Shown: positions 12,475 to 25,531, counted from the stretch's first letter. The stretch is 64,000 nt of DNA from Isoetes taiwanensis (GCA_021234155.1 JAJEKV010000005.1:23141584-23205583), one strand, 5' to 3'. Notes: generated from the sequence alone by a model not told the origin. Program-made: numbers and translations.

Positions 12475-12750
12475 ATGGCCAGGATCAAGAACACGGCCAG
12501 GAAGGCCCAGGAAGAATCCTCCCCGGAATCCTCCACTTCCAGCAATGCGGGCATGCAGATGATCTTTGTTGCTAAATTTTCATGCAAGGAAGTGAATCGA
12601 GTCATTGAGCAAGGAGCTAAAGTTTCTAAAAGAGTCCAGCAGTGGATTGACCGTGTTTTGCCTCATGAGGAGTGCCTTTTGCAGATGACCATGCAATCTG
12701 ATGGACTTTATCTTTTTGTGGAGCTGCAGATGCCCCCTCCTGATCACTAG
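12475..12750 (+). CDS. Small unidentified protein, 91 aa, H3-tail-like N-terminus
   Basis: The start at 12475 follows a TATA-like box and a CT-rich leader; longer frames from 12355 would begin upstream of any normal leader. The product starts MARIKNTARKAQEES, which resembles the first ten residues of histone H3. A Ser-rich linker (about residues 14-26) follows, then a compact domain with KFSCKEVNRVIEQG and a C-terminal DGLYLFVELQM strand-like segment. No family is recognised. The 3' flank (12927-13124) is duplicated downstream at 32987-33175, so the ORF may belong to a mobile or segmentally duplicated unit. It could be a real small gene or a transposon-encoded accessory ORF. Confidence 0.45.
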   Translation: MARIKNTARKAQEESSPESSTSSNAGMQMIFVAKFSCKEVNRVIEQGAKVSKRVQQWIDRVLPHEECLLQMTMQSDGLYLFVELQMPPPDH

Positions 12751-12926
12751 CCAATATAATGTCTAGCAGCTTAGAGCTTGCTTTTTGGTTTAAGGTTTAG
12801 AGCTTCGAGCTTGATTTTTTTTGTAAAGCATCCACCTGATGGCTTTCCTTCTATGTAGTACGAAACAGAAACTTTGTGTAATTTCGAGCTTGCTTTTCCT
12901 GTAAGACAACCACCTGATGGTTTTAT

Positions 12927-13124
12927 CTTAATATATGACAGAAACTTTGTGTAATTTCTTATGTCCAGAAAATGTGTAATTTCTTTTGTCCAGATCTATT
13001 AATGTATTTACTTTGTGAATCATCTTTTTCTGCAAGTCCTACTTAATACTGTCAAAGGAAGTACAAAAACCAAACTAATTACAACTGATGCACTTCCAAA
13101 CCAGAGCAGAGGCAATGTTGAACT
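12927..13124 (+). repeat. Duplicated 3'-flank segment, copy 1
   Basis: About 198 bases, starting CTTAATATATGACAG and ending GCAATGTTGAAC, recur in direct orientation at 32987-33175 with a few substitutions and one short deletion. Without the gypsy insertion the two copies would lie about 1.8 kb apart. They could be long terminal repeats of a small element or the ends of a tandem duplication. TG...CA ends are not obvious. Confidence 0.85.
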
Positions 13125-13381
13125 GGTTCCCAAACTGAGCTGCAACCAAACTGAAGCAAACAAACAAACACATCTAATTGAAATGGACACCACTATCTTC
13201 ACCATTCTAATATGTCAAGGATCCTGCATTATGGTAATCTGTGAGGCAATTTAGTCTAAATTTGATCTTCCTGTGTTCTCTTTTCATGTTTCTCAAGCTT
13301 TTCCACTTTCTCCCTTCTTTTCCGACCCTCCTCTGCTTTTGATCGATTCAATTTCCTTTTGTTGCATCCACCCTGTGCTTT

Positions 13382-14257
13382 ATGATTGCGAAAATGAAGA
13401 GCGATTTTAACCTAAAGCCCAAAACTCTGCCGTTTCTCCATTGTTTTTTGGCACTTCAAAAGGAAGATCAGCAATCTCTGCTTTCAAACTTGAAGGATAT
13501 CTCGTCCAAAAGGTCAGCTTTCATTCCCTTTGGCAATTTTCGGGATCTTACTCTTCAAAGCAAATTAATGGAGCCTCTTTCTGACCGCACGCCAATATGG
13601 GATAATCACTCGAAAGATCCCAATTTCCTTGGTGTTATGCCTTCAATTGATCCTTGTACTGGCATTCCTGAGCCTTATGGTGTCCAGCGCCCTACTGTTG
13701 AAGTCAATTCTGATGCTGCTTGGGACAATATGCTTCAAAATGAACGACCTCAACTAGGATCTAAACTTCACGGTATTCATTTAAACTCTCCTATGGTTTT
13801 TGAGAAAATGAAATGTCTTTCCAATTCTGTTGTCATTCTCAAAGTAAACAAAACAGGGATCAACATAGCTAACCTTTGGTCTCACTTGCTCTCTCTGCAA
13901 AAAGGCCTTACCATAAATGCTTTACCATCTTATAAAACTTCTAACTGATTTCTTGCTCATAGGGTACATGGAGCTATGCAGAGGTCATCAGAGGAGAAAA
14001 TTTGATAGAGGAGCAGATAGGTTTGAAGTTAAGTTATATGGAGATGAGAGAATTCATGAACACCAGGTCAAGTTCCCTCCCCATAATCAATGGTCTGTCA
14101 GACAGATGATCAGAGACAATGAAATAAGCAAGGCAAGAGAAAGGATTTGGGCAAGTATATACACAAGAGAAGTTATGCAAATGATTTACATATTTTGGTT
14201 TATAAACTCGAACCATCATGAATTCACTGAAAGACAGTTCAGCAAATATAGGCAGAT
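13382..14257 (+). pseudogene. Unidentified ORF, 5' part, split by a gypsy element
   Basis: An open frame from 13382 (MIAKMKSDFNLKPKT) runs to about 13940. A one-base frame change there (LPSYK / LLTDFLLIGYMELC) leads into the frame that continues to 14257. The gypsy element 14258-32558 interrupts it, and the frame resumes at 32559. Upstream and downstream halves are in the same frame across the target site CAGAT. The reconstructed length would be roughly 370-390 residues, mostly helical-looking. I do not recognise the family. A nucleocapsid-like endogenous viral copy (plant negative-strand RNA virus) is one candidate on size and helical character only. The frameshift and the insertion mean it is not functional now. 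Confidence 0.55.
14253..14257. repeat. Target-site duplication CAGAT (left)
   Basis: CAGAT immediately precedes the left LTR and is repeated at 32559-32563 directly after the right LTR. A 5-bp duplication is the usual product of gypsy integrase. Confidence 0.95.
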
Positions 14258-14849
14258 TGTTTGGGGTCTGGGTTCGGGAACTCCTGCAAGACAGCCCTCT
14301 GTGAGGACCAGTGGATCGAACAGGAAAATCCGGGGGACTATGTCACGCGGGATTTGCAAGAAGAAAACAAGAAGAAGAAAACAGAACAAAAGAGAACAAT
14401 GAGAGGAAAATGATAAGCTTCCTTGATATCAAATGATGAACATACATGAGCTCTCGCAATAGAGAGAAGACTGAAAAGAGACAAGACTCAAAACTCATCT
14501 AAAACTCATGTGCTAGCTCTACTCATATATATAGTACAATGGCCTTTGGCCCAATATAGACACTCTGACTGATCTCGGTGCCGACTCCTGGAAGAAGGCC
14601 TGATTTGCAGGAATACTGGCAGTGCCTCTTGAAGTGCCTAGAATCACGCTGACGCGGGCGGTGACGGGCCGTCACTTGTCTGAGCGGCGCCTCTTGTTGA
14701 CGGACGGGCTTTGAGGCTTTGGCGTGGGTCTGCTGCTTTTGGCCTTCTGAGCCTTTGATGGCTGACCCGTGGCTGACTGTGGATCCTTGTTCTTGACCTG
14801 GTCCGTCGTATGCATGAATAGTCCTGTACCAGGAGGCACAGGACTAACA
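14258..14849 (-). repeat. Left LTR (3' LTR in coding sense), 592 bp
   Basis: It begins TGTTTGGGGTCTGGG and ends GGACTAACA on the + strand. A TATA-like CTATATATATG lies on the - strand (14524-14534). The inner end carries the inverted repeat TAGTCCTGT/ACAGGACTA. It differs from the right LTR by about six isolated changes plus a clustered patch of small indels around 14698-14752. Confidence 0.95.
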
Positions 14850-14861
14850 CTCCCCCCCACC
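14850..14861 (-). promoter_or_regulatory. Polypurine tract
   Basis: On the - strand the bases directly before the 3' LTR read GGTGGGGGGGAG. An all-purine-like run at this position primes plus-strand DNA synthesis in LTR retrotransposons. Confidence 0.85.
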
Positions 14862-14933
14862 AAACGACACTCAAGGTGAAGAAAAGGAGGAAGTGTTTAC
14901 GAGGGCGGAAGCCATCGGTCTGGAAAGTGATCC

Positions 14934-17193
14934 TCACGGAGTGAGGACGGGCACCATTATGGTAAGTGCCAATGAGATCTGGCGTATTTGAAGAGCAGGA
15001 GGAGTGTTGAGCCCAAGGGCAGGATCAACATCAATGAGAAAATGAGAGCGCACCATGTCTTCAAGGGCAGCATGGGCTTCAGAAGAAACAAACTGGCACT
15101 CCATGAGGAGGCAGGTCTGGAGACCGAAAGCACTGACGCTGGCATTCGGATTGCAGTGAAAGATGGGACGCTGCCGATTTAAAGAGCTGACCAGGATGCA
15201 TTTGAGAGCAAAACGTAAACCAGGCTTGTCGGTGGGATCAAGGATCCGTGAGGTGGCGGCATTCTGCAAGAAGGTGTCAAGACCATGAAGAGCATCCGCA
15301 GGGCGTTGCCAACCACACTCATTGGCAATATAGATCCAATTTGTAGTGTTATCAAGGGTGGCACCATCCTCCCAATTGGAGCAGCGAACAAAACGGGGAT
15401 CCCACCGGAGATCCGTCGAGATCTGAGGCGGAGTCCATCCAGCATGGCCATCCATGACCTTGGTCCAAAAGGGGAGACGCCAATCAGAGGTGAGGAACCT
15501 GGGGCGTGGAGGGACACCCAGGGAAGCATAGGGAGAGGGGACCATGCCCGTGGGCGTGGGCTGCTGAGCCTGCTCCCTGAATTCACGGACAAGGGCGGGA
15601 TCAAGAGCTTTGCACCAATGGTCCCAAACAGAAGCAGGGAGCTGAGAGTTTACAGGAGGGCTATCCCAACCCGTGGGGACTGTCTTGCTATCCAGAAGAG
15701 CACGCAGTTGATTGTAACCAGCCAGTGGTTGCATATAAACTTGTGCAAAGGGAAGATCCTCGGGATGTCCCAGATACTTCCTTATCTGTTGCGGCCTTTC
15801 AGCTTTGCCGAGAGGCAAATGATGAGCAAGCTCAGGCATGTACTCTTGATGAAGAGCATGTGTCCGATCATGATCGCATTGAATAGGGGTTGTTATCCAA
15901 AAGCAACCATTGAAGTGTGGGATCACCCCGAAAGTTACGATGTGGCCCATCTCGAAATTTGTCCCGTATCGGCAGCCCGATAGAAATCATGAAAAATGTA
16001 CGCCATTGGCGAAACAACTCGAAAGGTGATCATATCCGGATCGTCACGCGGTGAATGAGATCAAAGACTAAAAGGGCGAGAATAAACCTTTGTCTTCAAC
16101 GTAAAGGTCCGGCCGGATCCGAAGAAAATCTGCGGTCTTGCGCAGGGGAACATCAATCGGACCATCACCGTGGTATGCCACTTCGAAGAAAGAGGTGGCG
16201 GCGGGCAACCACATAATCCGGATAACCGGAAGGAATAGGGAAATCAACAAAGGGTTGAGAGCAATGGTAACATAGCCTTCAAGTTTGGTCTGAGCCTCAT
16301 CAGCAGACCGAATAGCTTGCTGTAGCTGTTGTTCGAGGTCACGGATCCGGTTCTCCTTTTCGATCGAGGCGTGGATCGGGTCACGGACCCGTTCGAAGTT
16401 TGTGGGGAGGAGGATTGCCCGGGAACATGGAGTCGAACCCGGCAATCTCGGCGTCATCAAGAACTTTTGTTTACGAGCCTCAGTAAGTCGATCTTGGAGA
16501 GATGTGAGCTGAGAGGTCTGCGTGGAAAGCTGAGCTTCCAAAGAGGCAATTTGAGCGTCACGCGCTGTAAGGTCTTGAGCTTGAGTGTTGTAATGCCGAG
16601 AGAGCTCTGTATACAGCGTGTCCAGTTTGGCAATGTTTTTATCCTTGTCAACCAAGAGAGTCTCTCTTGCCTTGACCTGCTCCGATAATTCCTGAATGGT
16701 GATGCGCATTGAGCCTCTTCTTGATCGGCAGCGCACTATTCTGATTTTGGGCAGCCTTAAGATCCTCACGGGCCTGTAAAAAAACCTCGTGCTTAGCTTG
16801 AAGCTGGGTCTCCAGAGTATGAACTTGCGTGGTAGCAGCTTGAAGGTCTCGCTGAACCGCGTCTGAGGCCTCCAGGGCCGTTTGAACCCCAGTCATGAGA
16901 GCTTCCTGGGATTCTTGTAACTTGAGAGCAGCAGCTTGAGCATCCTGCTGATATTGATACAAAAGCTGGCGAGGGTGCGGAGGCGGAGGGGCCTGCTGTT
17001 GCCGTGTTTGTGACGTTTGTGAGACATGATGAGAACTGGAGGGCCTCGTTGCTGTAGAGGAAGAGGAGACAGTGACATGCGTGGTGTTATGCTGGACATG
17101 ACCAGAAGAAGAAGGGCGTGAAGTGCCAACTGGTTGATTTTGAGGAAGGGAATGAAAGGAGTGTTGAGTGGAAGCATGAGAATGAGGAGATGA
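14934..17193 (-). pseudogene. Gypsy 3' ORF, C-terminal part (coiled coil plus unknown domain)
   Basis: On the - strand, 17193 continues in the same frame as the N-terminal part at 24383-25042 once the nested element is removed. First comes a Ser/His/Gln-rich low-complexity stretch (PRPSSSGHV, QQQAPPPPHPRQ). Next is a long heptad-rich coiled coil (about 17000-16450: DAQAAALKLQESQEAL, then LEAQLSTQTSQLTSLQDRL). Last is a 338-residue open frame (15950-14934) rich in Trp and Pro with no recognised family (WDHWCKALDPALVREF, WIYIANECGWQRPADAL). Frames change near 16760-16650 and 16070-15950, so the gene is broken. It has no membrane segment, which argues against an envelope protein. Confidence 0.6.
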
Positions 17194-19600
17194 CACAAGG
17201 AGGCCAATAATGAACTCATATAGTTAATCAATATTATCTTAGCCAAAAATTTTTATCCATGAATTTATTTGATAGAAGAAAACCACATGCTATAATGGTT
17301 TATCAAAGCTTAGAGTGGTTTGTGATATGGTTATTATGCTGATGAGGAATGTTATAGTGGTTTACTAAAACTAGTTGTAGTTTATGAGATAGTTTCGCAC
17401 AGATTATAGTGGTTCCTTAAAACTAGTAATGGCTTGTGAAAACTACTACGTGAATCACGACATTATGCCCAACATCTATGTGTGCTAGCATAGTAATTTA
17501 TTTGAAAATAAATTATTTATTGGTATAGCTTGGGTCTAGCTGGTGTGTCCACCAAAACCAATGGTACCATTAGACATTCAATAAAAGTGATTTTTAATCC
17601 TGAGTACACGTGATTATGGCATTTACGCTTCTTTTCTCATTTCAATTCAATTGTTCCCAAATCCACCTCATCAAATAAATAATATGATGTATACTTTCTC
17701 ATTATATATTCACAGTCTTGATGTATAGAGGAATAAAAGAATATTTAGAGTAAAGTAGAGTAGAATGGAGTGGATAATAATATAATAGATCTCTTTACAT
17801 CCACGACGTTTGTATAAAGAAACTTATTGTGATTGCTGCTGGCTCAGCAATGGAAAGACGTGCATTCAAATAACAGTTTCTGATCATCACAAAAGCAACA
17901 CATCCTATAAGTGTATAATATTCATCTTCAAGGACCTGTAGCTGACTCGCCTCTTGTGGCAATCGCGATCGTTCCCACCTGCTTGTTTCAATTTGTAGCT
18001 GCAAGAATTAATGCATAATTACAAGCTTCTTCCTGCACAAAGGGGCAAGCAACTGTAGAGTGGGAATCCCATTTTGCCACATCGGGGTGAACTTGGCAAT
18101 TAGGTCTTTCGCTGTGGCAGATATTGCCAGTCGCAAGTCCCCTCCCGTTGTGGCAGAAAGGAGGACTAATTCTCATTCCCTACAATATATAAATTGGGGG
18201 AAGCCGACAGTGTTCAAGCAATTTTGTGCGCAATCTCTTGAAGATTTGTTGTTCCATTGTTGAGTTTCACTGACTGTTTGGTTCTTCTTCACCGGCAATA
18301 GAATCATGATGCCAACTTTCATTTGTGATGGAGAGAGTAGGTACATGGTGCAATTGCAATTACAATTATTCCGGGACCCAACTTCTATGTTGTTGAGTAA
18401 CATTAAATGGGTGATAATTGGTGGACATATTCTTTAAGTGCACTATCATTGGGAAGCCTATGTATACATGCAAAATATAAATCGCCCCTATGGGCTTTTA
18501 CACCATGTAAATCGCGAGGTGGTGAGCGAGTCGCTGAAGTGACGATTCCACCACTGAGTCTTACAACTGGCCCCTTACAAGGCAAAAAAGCTCACATGGG
18601 CTTTTTATCACGTAAGATGGCTGTTGTTGAAATTATGCCCATGTTATAGTGATCTTAACTTTGCTGAAATTATGCCCATGTAATAGTGATCTTACTTCTA
18701 CATGATTTGAAAGTGTAATTCATAATAATTTCAACGAAAGTCCTTTTATTACAATTTGTATAGGGGAATGGAGGTTTGGACTCCATTCCTTGTTTTCCAG
18801 GAGCGGGTCACTAAAGAAGCAGGGAATGGCGGACCAACCTTCATTCCCCTACAAAATAGAAATAGGATAGGAATTTTTGGGATTTCTGCAGATCTAGGAA
18901 AGTCACAGGGCATTTGCCAACAGATTTACAATATTTTTGCAAGATCCGATAAGGTTTTACCATTTCTTGTTGCAATATGCTAGGTGCGAACTAGAAATAC
19001 CTGTGAATTGTAATATACATGCAAATGAAGTTGAAGAGCAAGCATTGGGTTAAAGAACAAGGCCATATCAAGCATTTCTTCTGAAGAATAGGGAGTTGGG
19101 TCGAAAACAGAGGAAGAACATGCCTATTGCGAGCTTCAATAATGCCCTGTAGCAAACTGCTCTAAAAATCAAAAGATTTTACGCATGCGATATGCGTTTT
19201 GCTGTTTGAGGCAATATCGACTACTTTTACCTAAAAACAAAACCTAAGAATCCTAACCTGTGCACCCACTTCCGTTCTGCAATATTGGGCTGTGCTATGT
19301 GGTGCCAAGCAAATGCACGCCCTATTTCTATTTTGTTTAGCTTGGATAGTTGCAAACATGCCCTAATATTTGGAATCAACATACCTGTATATATGGCATT
19401 CAATACATTATGTAATAAACAAGGCATGCAAAAAACAGTACCATGCATATACGAAGCCGTATAATCATATAATGCATACGAAGCCGTATAATCGTGGAGC
19501 AAGAAACCATTATCTAAACCATATGCATGCATTTTTTCTTCTTGCCCGCTTTGCCCTAACGCCGTTAACACTCAACTGTCTAAATCGGCCATGCTTTGAT
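17194..19600. other. Left arm of the CACTA-like element, no clear gene
   Basis: Besides the subterminal repeats, I see a tandem duplication of about 33 bp at 18625-18692 (GCTGAAATTATGCCCATGT twice) and AT-rich sequence with CATGCAT-type motifs. Short open frames here show no domain. Confidence 0.5.
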
Positions 19601-19639
19601 GCCTAAATCCTTGAATCTGGAGTGCGAAAATCCAATTTT

Positions 19640-19769
19640 ATGGCAATGAGTCATAATATGCAAGATGCGAATTGGGAGGATCAGATCTCAGCATCTTGTT
19701 CAAGCTACAAGGAAGGAGTCCGGGAGATACCAAACTTCAGCCGCTTCGATTCAGGGTCCAAGATCATCG
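19640..19769 (+). other. Exon-like stretch, unidentified
   Basis: An open reading stretch encodes MSHNMQDANWEDQISA and ends with IPNFSRFDSGSKIIE directly at a GTAGGT donor-like site. It may be an exon captured by the CACTA-like element. I do not recognise the source gene. Confidence 0.3.
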
Positions 19770-20545
19770 AAGTAGGTTCCAATTTTTTTCTTTGGTGGTA
19801 AAACTTTATTGTGGGCTTCTAGCACCTTCAATTGGTTAAGGTAACAACTAATATACTTTCTTTATTGCTGATTGATTTTTTTTATTGCTAGAGTGATGTT
19901 TAGATTGCTTGATAAGTTTATGCTAGACTTTGCATCATTGTCTGTATGGTCTTCTAAGTTAAATTAGAACTGGAGCCATTACGAGGTAATTGAAACCAAC
20001 TACATATTGCAAAAGTGTGGAGACAAATAGCTAATCCAAAGCTTCTCGTACGAAATGGAGTTATCATGGTCGGTTTGAGGATAAACAGTATGGTCTACTA
20101 CTTCTGTTCCATTATAATTTGATAATTCAATATGACTCGACAGCATCTTGATATTTCTGCCCACAGTTATGGTTGTTTGCAAATTCATCTTGTTACAAGC
20201 ATCAACATAGAGTGTCTTACTCGAATATTATTTATCCTGGCATTATGTAAGTTTTATTTGAAGTTGGAGCCATCTTTGGTGCCTAAATAATTGCATGTGC
20301 ACCCACCAAATTGACTGGGATTTCTAAGTGAGATTGGAGCTAATTTTATGATATATGTGTGAGTAGCAGCTTAAGCTCTTGCATGCATGTTGATCTTTGA
20401 GCTATTTTTTTTATCAAGTTGCTTCTCAAAATTGTACTCGGCTAATGAAATACCAATCGCCATAGCCATGTTTGCTGCAGTGGGACAGGATTTGTTTGGA
20501 GGGCCAATCAAAAGTTTGCATTTGTAAGCACGTTGTTACCTTTTC

Positions 20546-20833
20546 ATGTCTAAAGACCATATGCTCCTTGGAACGACGTTGTATGGCAGGCAGGTCAGCT
20601 TTGACGGTATAGAATGGTTCATGTTAGGAGCAAGTCTTCCACTTGAATGCTTCTCAGAGCATATACTTGTACATAATAATTATTTTTTCATGTATGCTAA
20701 AGATGCCCCCTATTCTGACGCGTTGCTCCTGCAATGCTACCTACATGAAGCATTGAAGTTGCCTATGACAATTCCTGCATTTTCCAGGCAGGAAAGACAG
20801 TCGAATCCACAGAATCCCCAGGTGATGCTATGA
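20546..20833 (+). other. Open stretch, possibly captured exon
   Basis: Ninety-five codons are open, including YGRQVSFDGIEWFMLGAS and APYSDALLLQCYLHEALKL. The composition looks protein-like, but no family is recognised and the ends are not clear splice sites. It lies close to the PRP8 fragment but on the opposite strand. Confidence 0.25.
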
Positions 20834-21086
20834 AGGTCGATGCAGTTAATTTTCTTGAAGGTTCTCTTTGTCGGATGTTCAAGCGTTTTGTGAGTAGTAT
20901 ACTCTACACAGTAATTTTGTTTGTGTGTTTTATTTCTCATGTTTGTAAACAAGAACTTTATTTTGTTTGCGATGTTCATTTACAGAGACCTGTCGTAAAA
21001 ATCGTGTTTTGTATCCTGCACACTTTCAGTTTTCTTTTCTTCCTTCAAACACTCTCGTTGAGTTGAATTTATAGACACGAACATTA

Positions 21087-21536
<450 letters not shown>

Positions 21537-21539
21537 TTA

Positions 21540-24300
21540 TAGGCAGTCATAATCTAACCTCTAACCGATAAAGGTGTATGATAGTTGAAATAAAAGCAAT
21601 GATCAGTGCAGGCAACAGAGGATGGTTACTCTTCTGGTGACTAGGTACCGGTCTATTTGTAGTATAGATGCTGATGATTCGCGTGTTTTGCCATGGACTC
21701 ATTTTGTTTTGCCTGGATCACAACAGTTGGAGAGAATCTAGAAACTACTTTTGAGAAATGCAGTCCTATATCCACTGCGTATAAGCTTATCGAATATAGA
21801 GTGCTGATCATCCATTTTCTTCTGTTCTTTTTTTGATCTTGCTGAAGGCCTGCAATTCTTTGTTGTTTATTGCTGATTGATGATCTCGTGGTGGAATCTG
21901 CTGTCTTTGTATTTCGTTTTCATCTGACACTCTGGAATCTGCTGTTTTTGTATTTTGTTTTCATCTGACACTCTACTCTTCTTGTTTTTTCTTGCAGGCT
22001 TTCTTCACAAAGATCCATTTAGGATATCGCAAAAATAGGTATGCATAGACTCTGTTCTCATATTTGTGGATCTGCATTTTTTTTTATCTCCAGGATCTCC
22101 CCCACATTGATTGCTTCAATATTCAGCAGAAAGATAAACATCTGAGAATAGACCAGCTTGCAGAGCGCAAGAGCAAAAAAAGAAAAAAAAAAAATGCTAA
22201 AAGATATGGGATCTAATGTAGTGTGCCATGATGAGCCAAAATGCCCAATTTGTTGGGCCAAATGGAAATATGAGGGTTCAAATCCCTGGGTGCTTTAACA
22301 CTGTGGTATATCTTCCTCCGTGGTTTACTTACGTGCAGATCAATTATCAGTTTTTTGTAATAACACATGTTTTTTAATAAAACAACATGACAGCTTTTTT
22401 TCTAATAAGGAAGCAGTGTTAAATGTTTGTAATTTATTGTATGAACCAGTACTAGTTACGTAGGATAAAACATTAATAGTAGGATGGAGAAACCATTACT
22501 AGTTAATGGAGAAATTAGTTGATTACTTATGTTTGCAAATAGCCAGGATAGTGTTATATTATGTTTTTTCATGGGTTTATGGGATTTGTTTTAGCGTTCA
22601 ATATGAACCATTGGTCTTCAGCATATCCCCAGCATGATACCAAATCAACGGCTCACATCTTTTTCCCCAAAAAAAGCTCCGCCACTTTCTAAGGTCGATT
22701 TCCAAAAATAAGAACCCAATGGTAGCCGCCGCCGATTAAGAACCAAATATGAACCCAACGGTAACCCAATGGTTCAAGAGTTCAACTGCTGCTGCATGGG
22801 CCTGGCATGGTCGGAACATGGAGGGAAAGCAGATAGAAGCCATCAAGAATCCCAGCTCTACCCTGCATGCAAACAACCAAATTCAGAAACGCCTGCCATC
22901 ATTGACCATTCGTAAGAGCCTGCCATCATCGACCATATCCCAAGCCCAGATCAGAGAATCAATGGCTCAAAAATTTTCTCAAGAATTTGGCGATCATGAT
23001 GCGCTAAGAATTTTGCAGCCCTGCAATGGACACACAGCCTGTACATGCTGGGCAAATCTAGGCAACTGCACAGAGCTAGACTGTTGTATTTCTCTGTCAA
23101 TCATCTAATAATCTAATGGGAAGAATTCCGGCAGAGCATAACTTAGCAAATTTGCGGAATTTACAGATCTTAGGGAATAATTTGTTAATTCCTCCTGAGC
23201 ACTGGAGAAACGGCCCTGCTTACCAATTTCATTGGAGTTTAAACAATAAAAGCATAATGTAGGCTAGCAGGTCTGATTTTGGGCTCAGACTGGGCAATGT
23301 CGCTGCTAATCCGGCTCTTTCTTTGTTGGCATCAGCTCTCAAAATCCCACTATTCGTTGTAAACAAATGTCAATTTTGGGCACACTATTCTGTGCCGAAG
23401 AATTCCGGAGCATAAAGACACCCCAAAGCTGACTACCGGACCGAGGATCGGTCTGCAATTAACATGGACCAGACAATCAAACTGTTAACTGAAGCTTCAA
23501 CTTAAAGAAGGCAAACGATCTACTTCGTTTAGACATGGAAATTGGCAAATAGAGGATTGAGGATTTCTTGGGCGCCTCCGATTTCAGGCATTTGCTGCCT
23601 CCGCTACAACCCTACGCTATTAAACAACCTACGCTGCTCCCCACACTCCCTGCCTCACCGCAACAAGCCTACAAATGCCTGCATGCCTTCTGCATCCGCC
23701 CTGCACATCTCCCTGCTCTGCCCCTGCTCTGCGCTAAACATAGAAAGTGGCGTGAAGGCTTATCCACGTCCTAGAAATCCGAGCTCCTAACAATGGCAGA
23801 AAAAAAAACATCCAAAGCAGCCCAAAATAGGTGACCACTAAATGCAATTAAGCTGCTCAAACATGCTAAAATATACCCTTTTTCATACAATACGACATCA
23901 AAATCATAGTCCTAACCACTGATTCCCAAATACCAAACCAAAATCGCAGAAGTTTATCAAAATAATTATTCTTATTGTATTTGCTAAACCATTCTCAACT
24001 GTATTTGCAAAGATGGAAAACCCATCATCACTTAACTTACGTTTGTGCTAACATTCTATCATATGGAACAACACTGGTTCATATGAAAAGATGGACATAA
24101 TTTTCTCAGGAAACCACCTTAAATTACACAAACACCTACATTAAATACATTAGTGGTTTGCCTATATTCCTAATTGGACCACATGCTTAAACCATAGAAA
24201 TAAAACATAGTAGTAAACCAAATAAACTAACTATTATAAAGAACCGTGATGATAAACTTGGTAAATAACTATTCATAGTTTTTCAACGTATTAACCCACA
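21540..24300. other. Right arm of the CACTA-like element, no clear gene
   Basis: A 31-bp motif (CACTCTGGAATCTGCTGT...) is duplicated near 21890-21975. Bases 22185-22200 are an A-rich run. A B-box-like GGTTCAAATCC lies at about 22274-22284, perhaps a decayed tRNA-related sequence. Open frames at 22749-23108 and 23542-23790 have no recognised domain. From 23820 onward the sequence is AT-rich with subterminal AAACCA motifs. Confidence 0.45.
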
Positions 24301-24382
24301 AAATAATATTAGTTTATTGTAGTGATTTCATGTAAAAACTATTGTAAATAACTAATAATGAATATTTTTTGGGGGCCTTGTG

Positions 24383-25042
24383 TGAGGGAGGAAAGTAATG
24401 ACAGATGAGGGCTTGAAGATGGCCTCCCACGGAAACTTCACAGATAGAAGTGGCAGCCCGAAGACGGTCAACTTCTTGGAGAAGACGGTAGAACAACAAT
24501 TGGGGCCAATCAATGTGGTGGTTGGAGCGAGTAGCAGTGATCACCATATTATAGAAAGGCTTATTGATATGGGTGTTCTTAATAGAATACCCAAGGAACT
24601 TGCGCCACAGAAACTTAACAAAAGTTTCATGGGACTTGTCAATATTTGTCAGGCGATGCACGTTTGCTTGATAAGCAGGAGCACCAAACTCAGTGACATC
24701 TAGATCCTGTATGGCAGACCAAGATAAACAAGGGGTTTGCAAAGGGATATGGAATACCTCAGAAATTAGGTGCTGGGTCAGCGAAATGGTGGTGCCATCG
24801 ACCACTGTAGTGTATCCATGCGGGCTGTTGACGATGTGAGCGAGGAACTGCTTCAACTGGTCTGGATTTGGAGCCGGAAGTTCCATTTGTGAAAATTCAT
24901 AAAGCTTCTGGCGTTCTGCGACTTCCCGATTCGGGCCAACAAGGGCTTCACGGAAAGTGGGCGTCAAGAAAGAGACTGACTCGAAAAGAGCCGGTTCCCT
25001 GGGAGCAGTAGCTTGAAGGGTAGGAAATTTTGGTGCAGCCAT
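24383..25042 (-). CDS. Gypsy 3' ORF, N-terminal part
   Basis: The likely start is the ATG at 25042 (MAAPKFPTLQATAPREP); an in-frame ATG-less extension to 25075 is less plausible. About 220 residues are open up to the nested insertion. The segment PNPDQLKQFLAHIVNSPHGY, then VVDGTTISLTQHLISEVFHI, and later HETFVKFLWRKFLGYS has the layout of the plant transposon-associated domains found in extra ORFs of Tat/Athila-type elements, but this is a resemblance from memory only. It continues past the insertion into 17193-14934. Its function is unknown. Position 3' of integrase in the same orientation marks it as an accessory retrotransposon protein. Confidence 0.6.
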
Positions 25043-25531
25043 GGCAAAGAGCTGCGGACAAGAACGGTGATGCAAAGGCGGAGAGCGGAGACAGAAGACG
25101 AAGGCGCAGAGAGACGAAAAGGTTTAGGGCGCGCAAATGTGGGCGAAGGGGCATGATGAGGGCGAAGCTGCAACCGTTGATGGTGCCAGGTGTCGAAAGA
25201 TGCCAAGGAGGCGATTGAGAGGCAAAAATTTGGCTAAGTCCCCAAACAACAAAGGGAGAAGCAATGAACGGTGGAGATGAGGCATGAGAGAATGATGGGA
25301 TGTGACAGGTGGCCAAAGGACACACATTAATGTTCGACGGGCGTGAAAAGAAGGAATGACATTTAATGCTGGCAACTCGAAGTGGGATATCATTAAAACG
25401 AATGTGTCAGAAGGTACCATGGCTAGATATGCGGCGGGAGAAAAGATTCCCCATTTAGTAACAGCCTTGCATTGCAACCACGTTGGCGAATTTTTTAATT
25501 GGTCCACGTCGACAGGGAGTTCCTCGGTTGA

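Noticed and set aside
15285-15983. 232-codon + strand open frame
   Set aside because: It is antisense to the long 338-codon - strand frame of the gypsy 3' ORF and mirrors its composition.
22200-22300. tRNA or SINE with B box GGTTCAAATCC
   Set aside because: No acceptor or anticodon stem can be built and no matching A box is convincing; a B-box match alone is common by chance.
24314-24382. C-terminal extension of the 3' ORF N-terminal part
   Set aside because: These codons lie inside the CACTA-like element; the real frame continues at 17193 after removal of the insertion.
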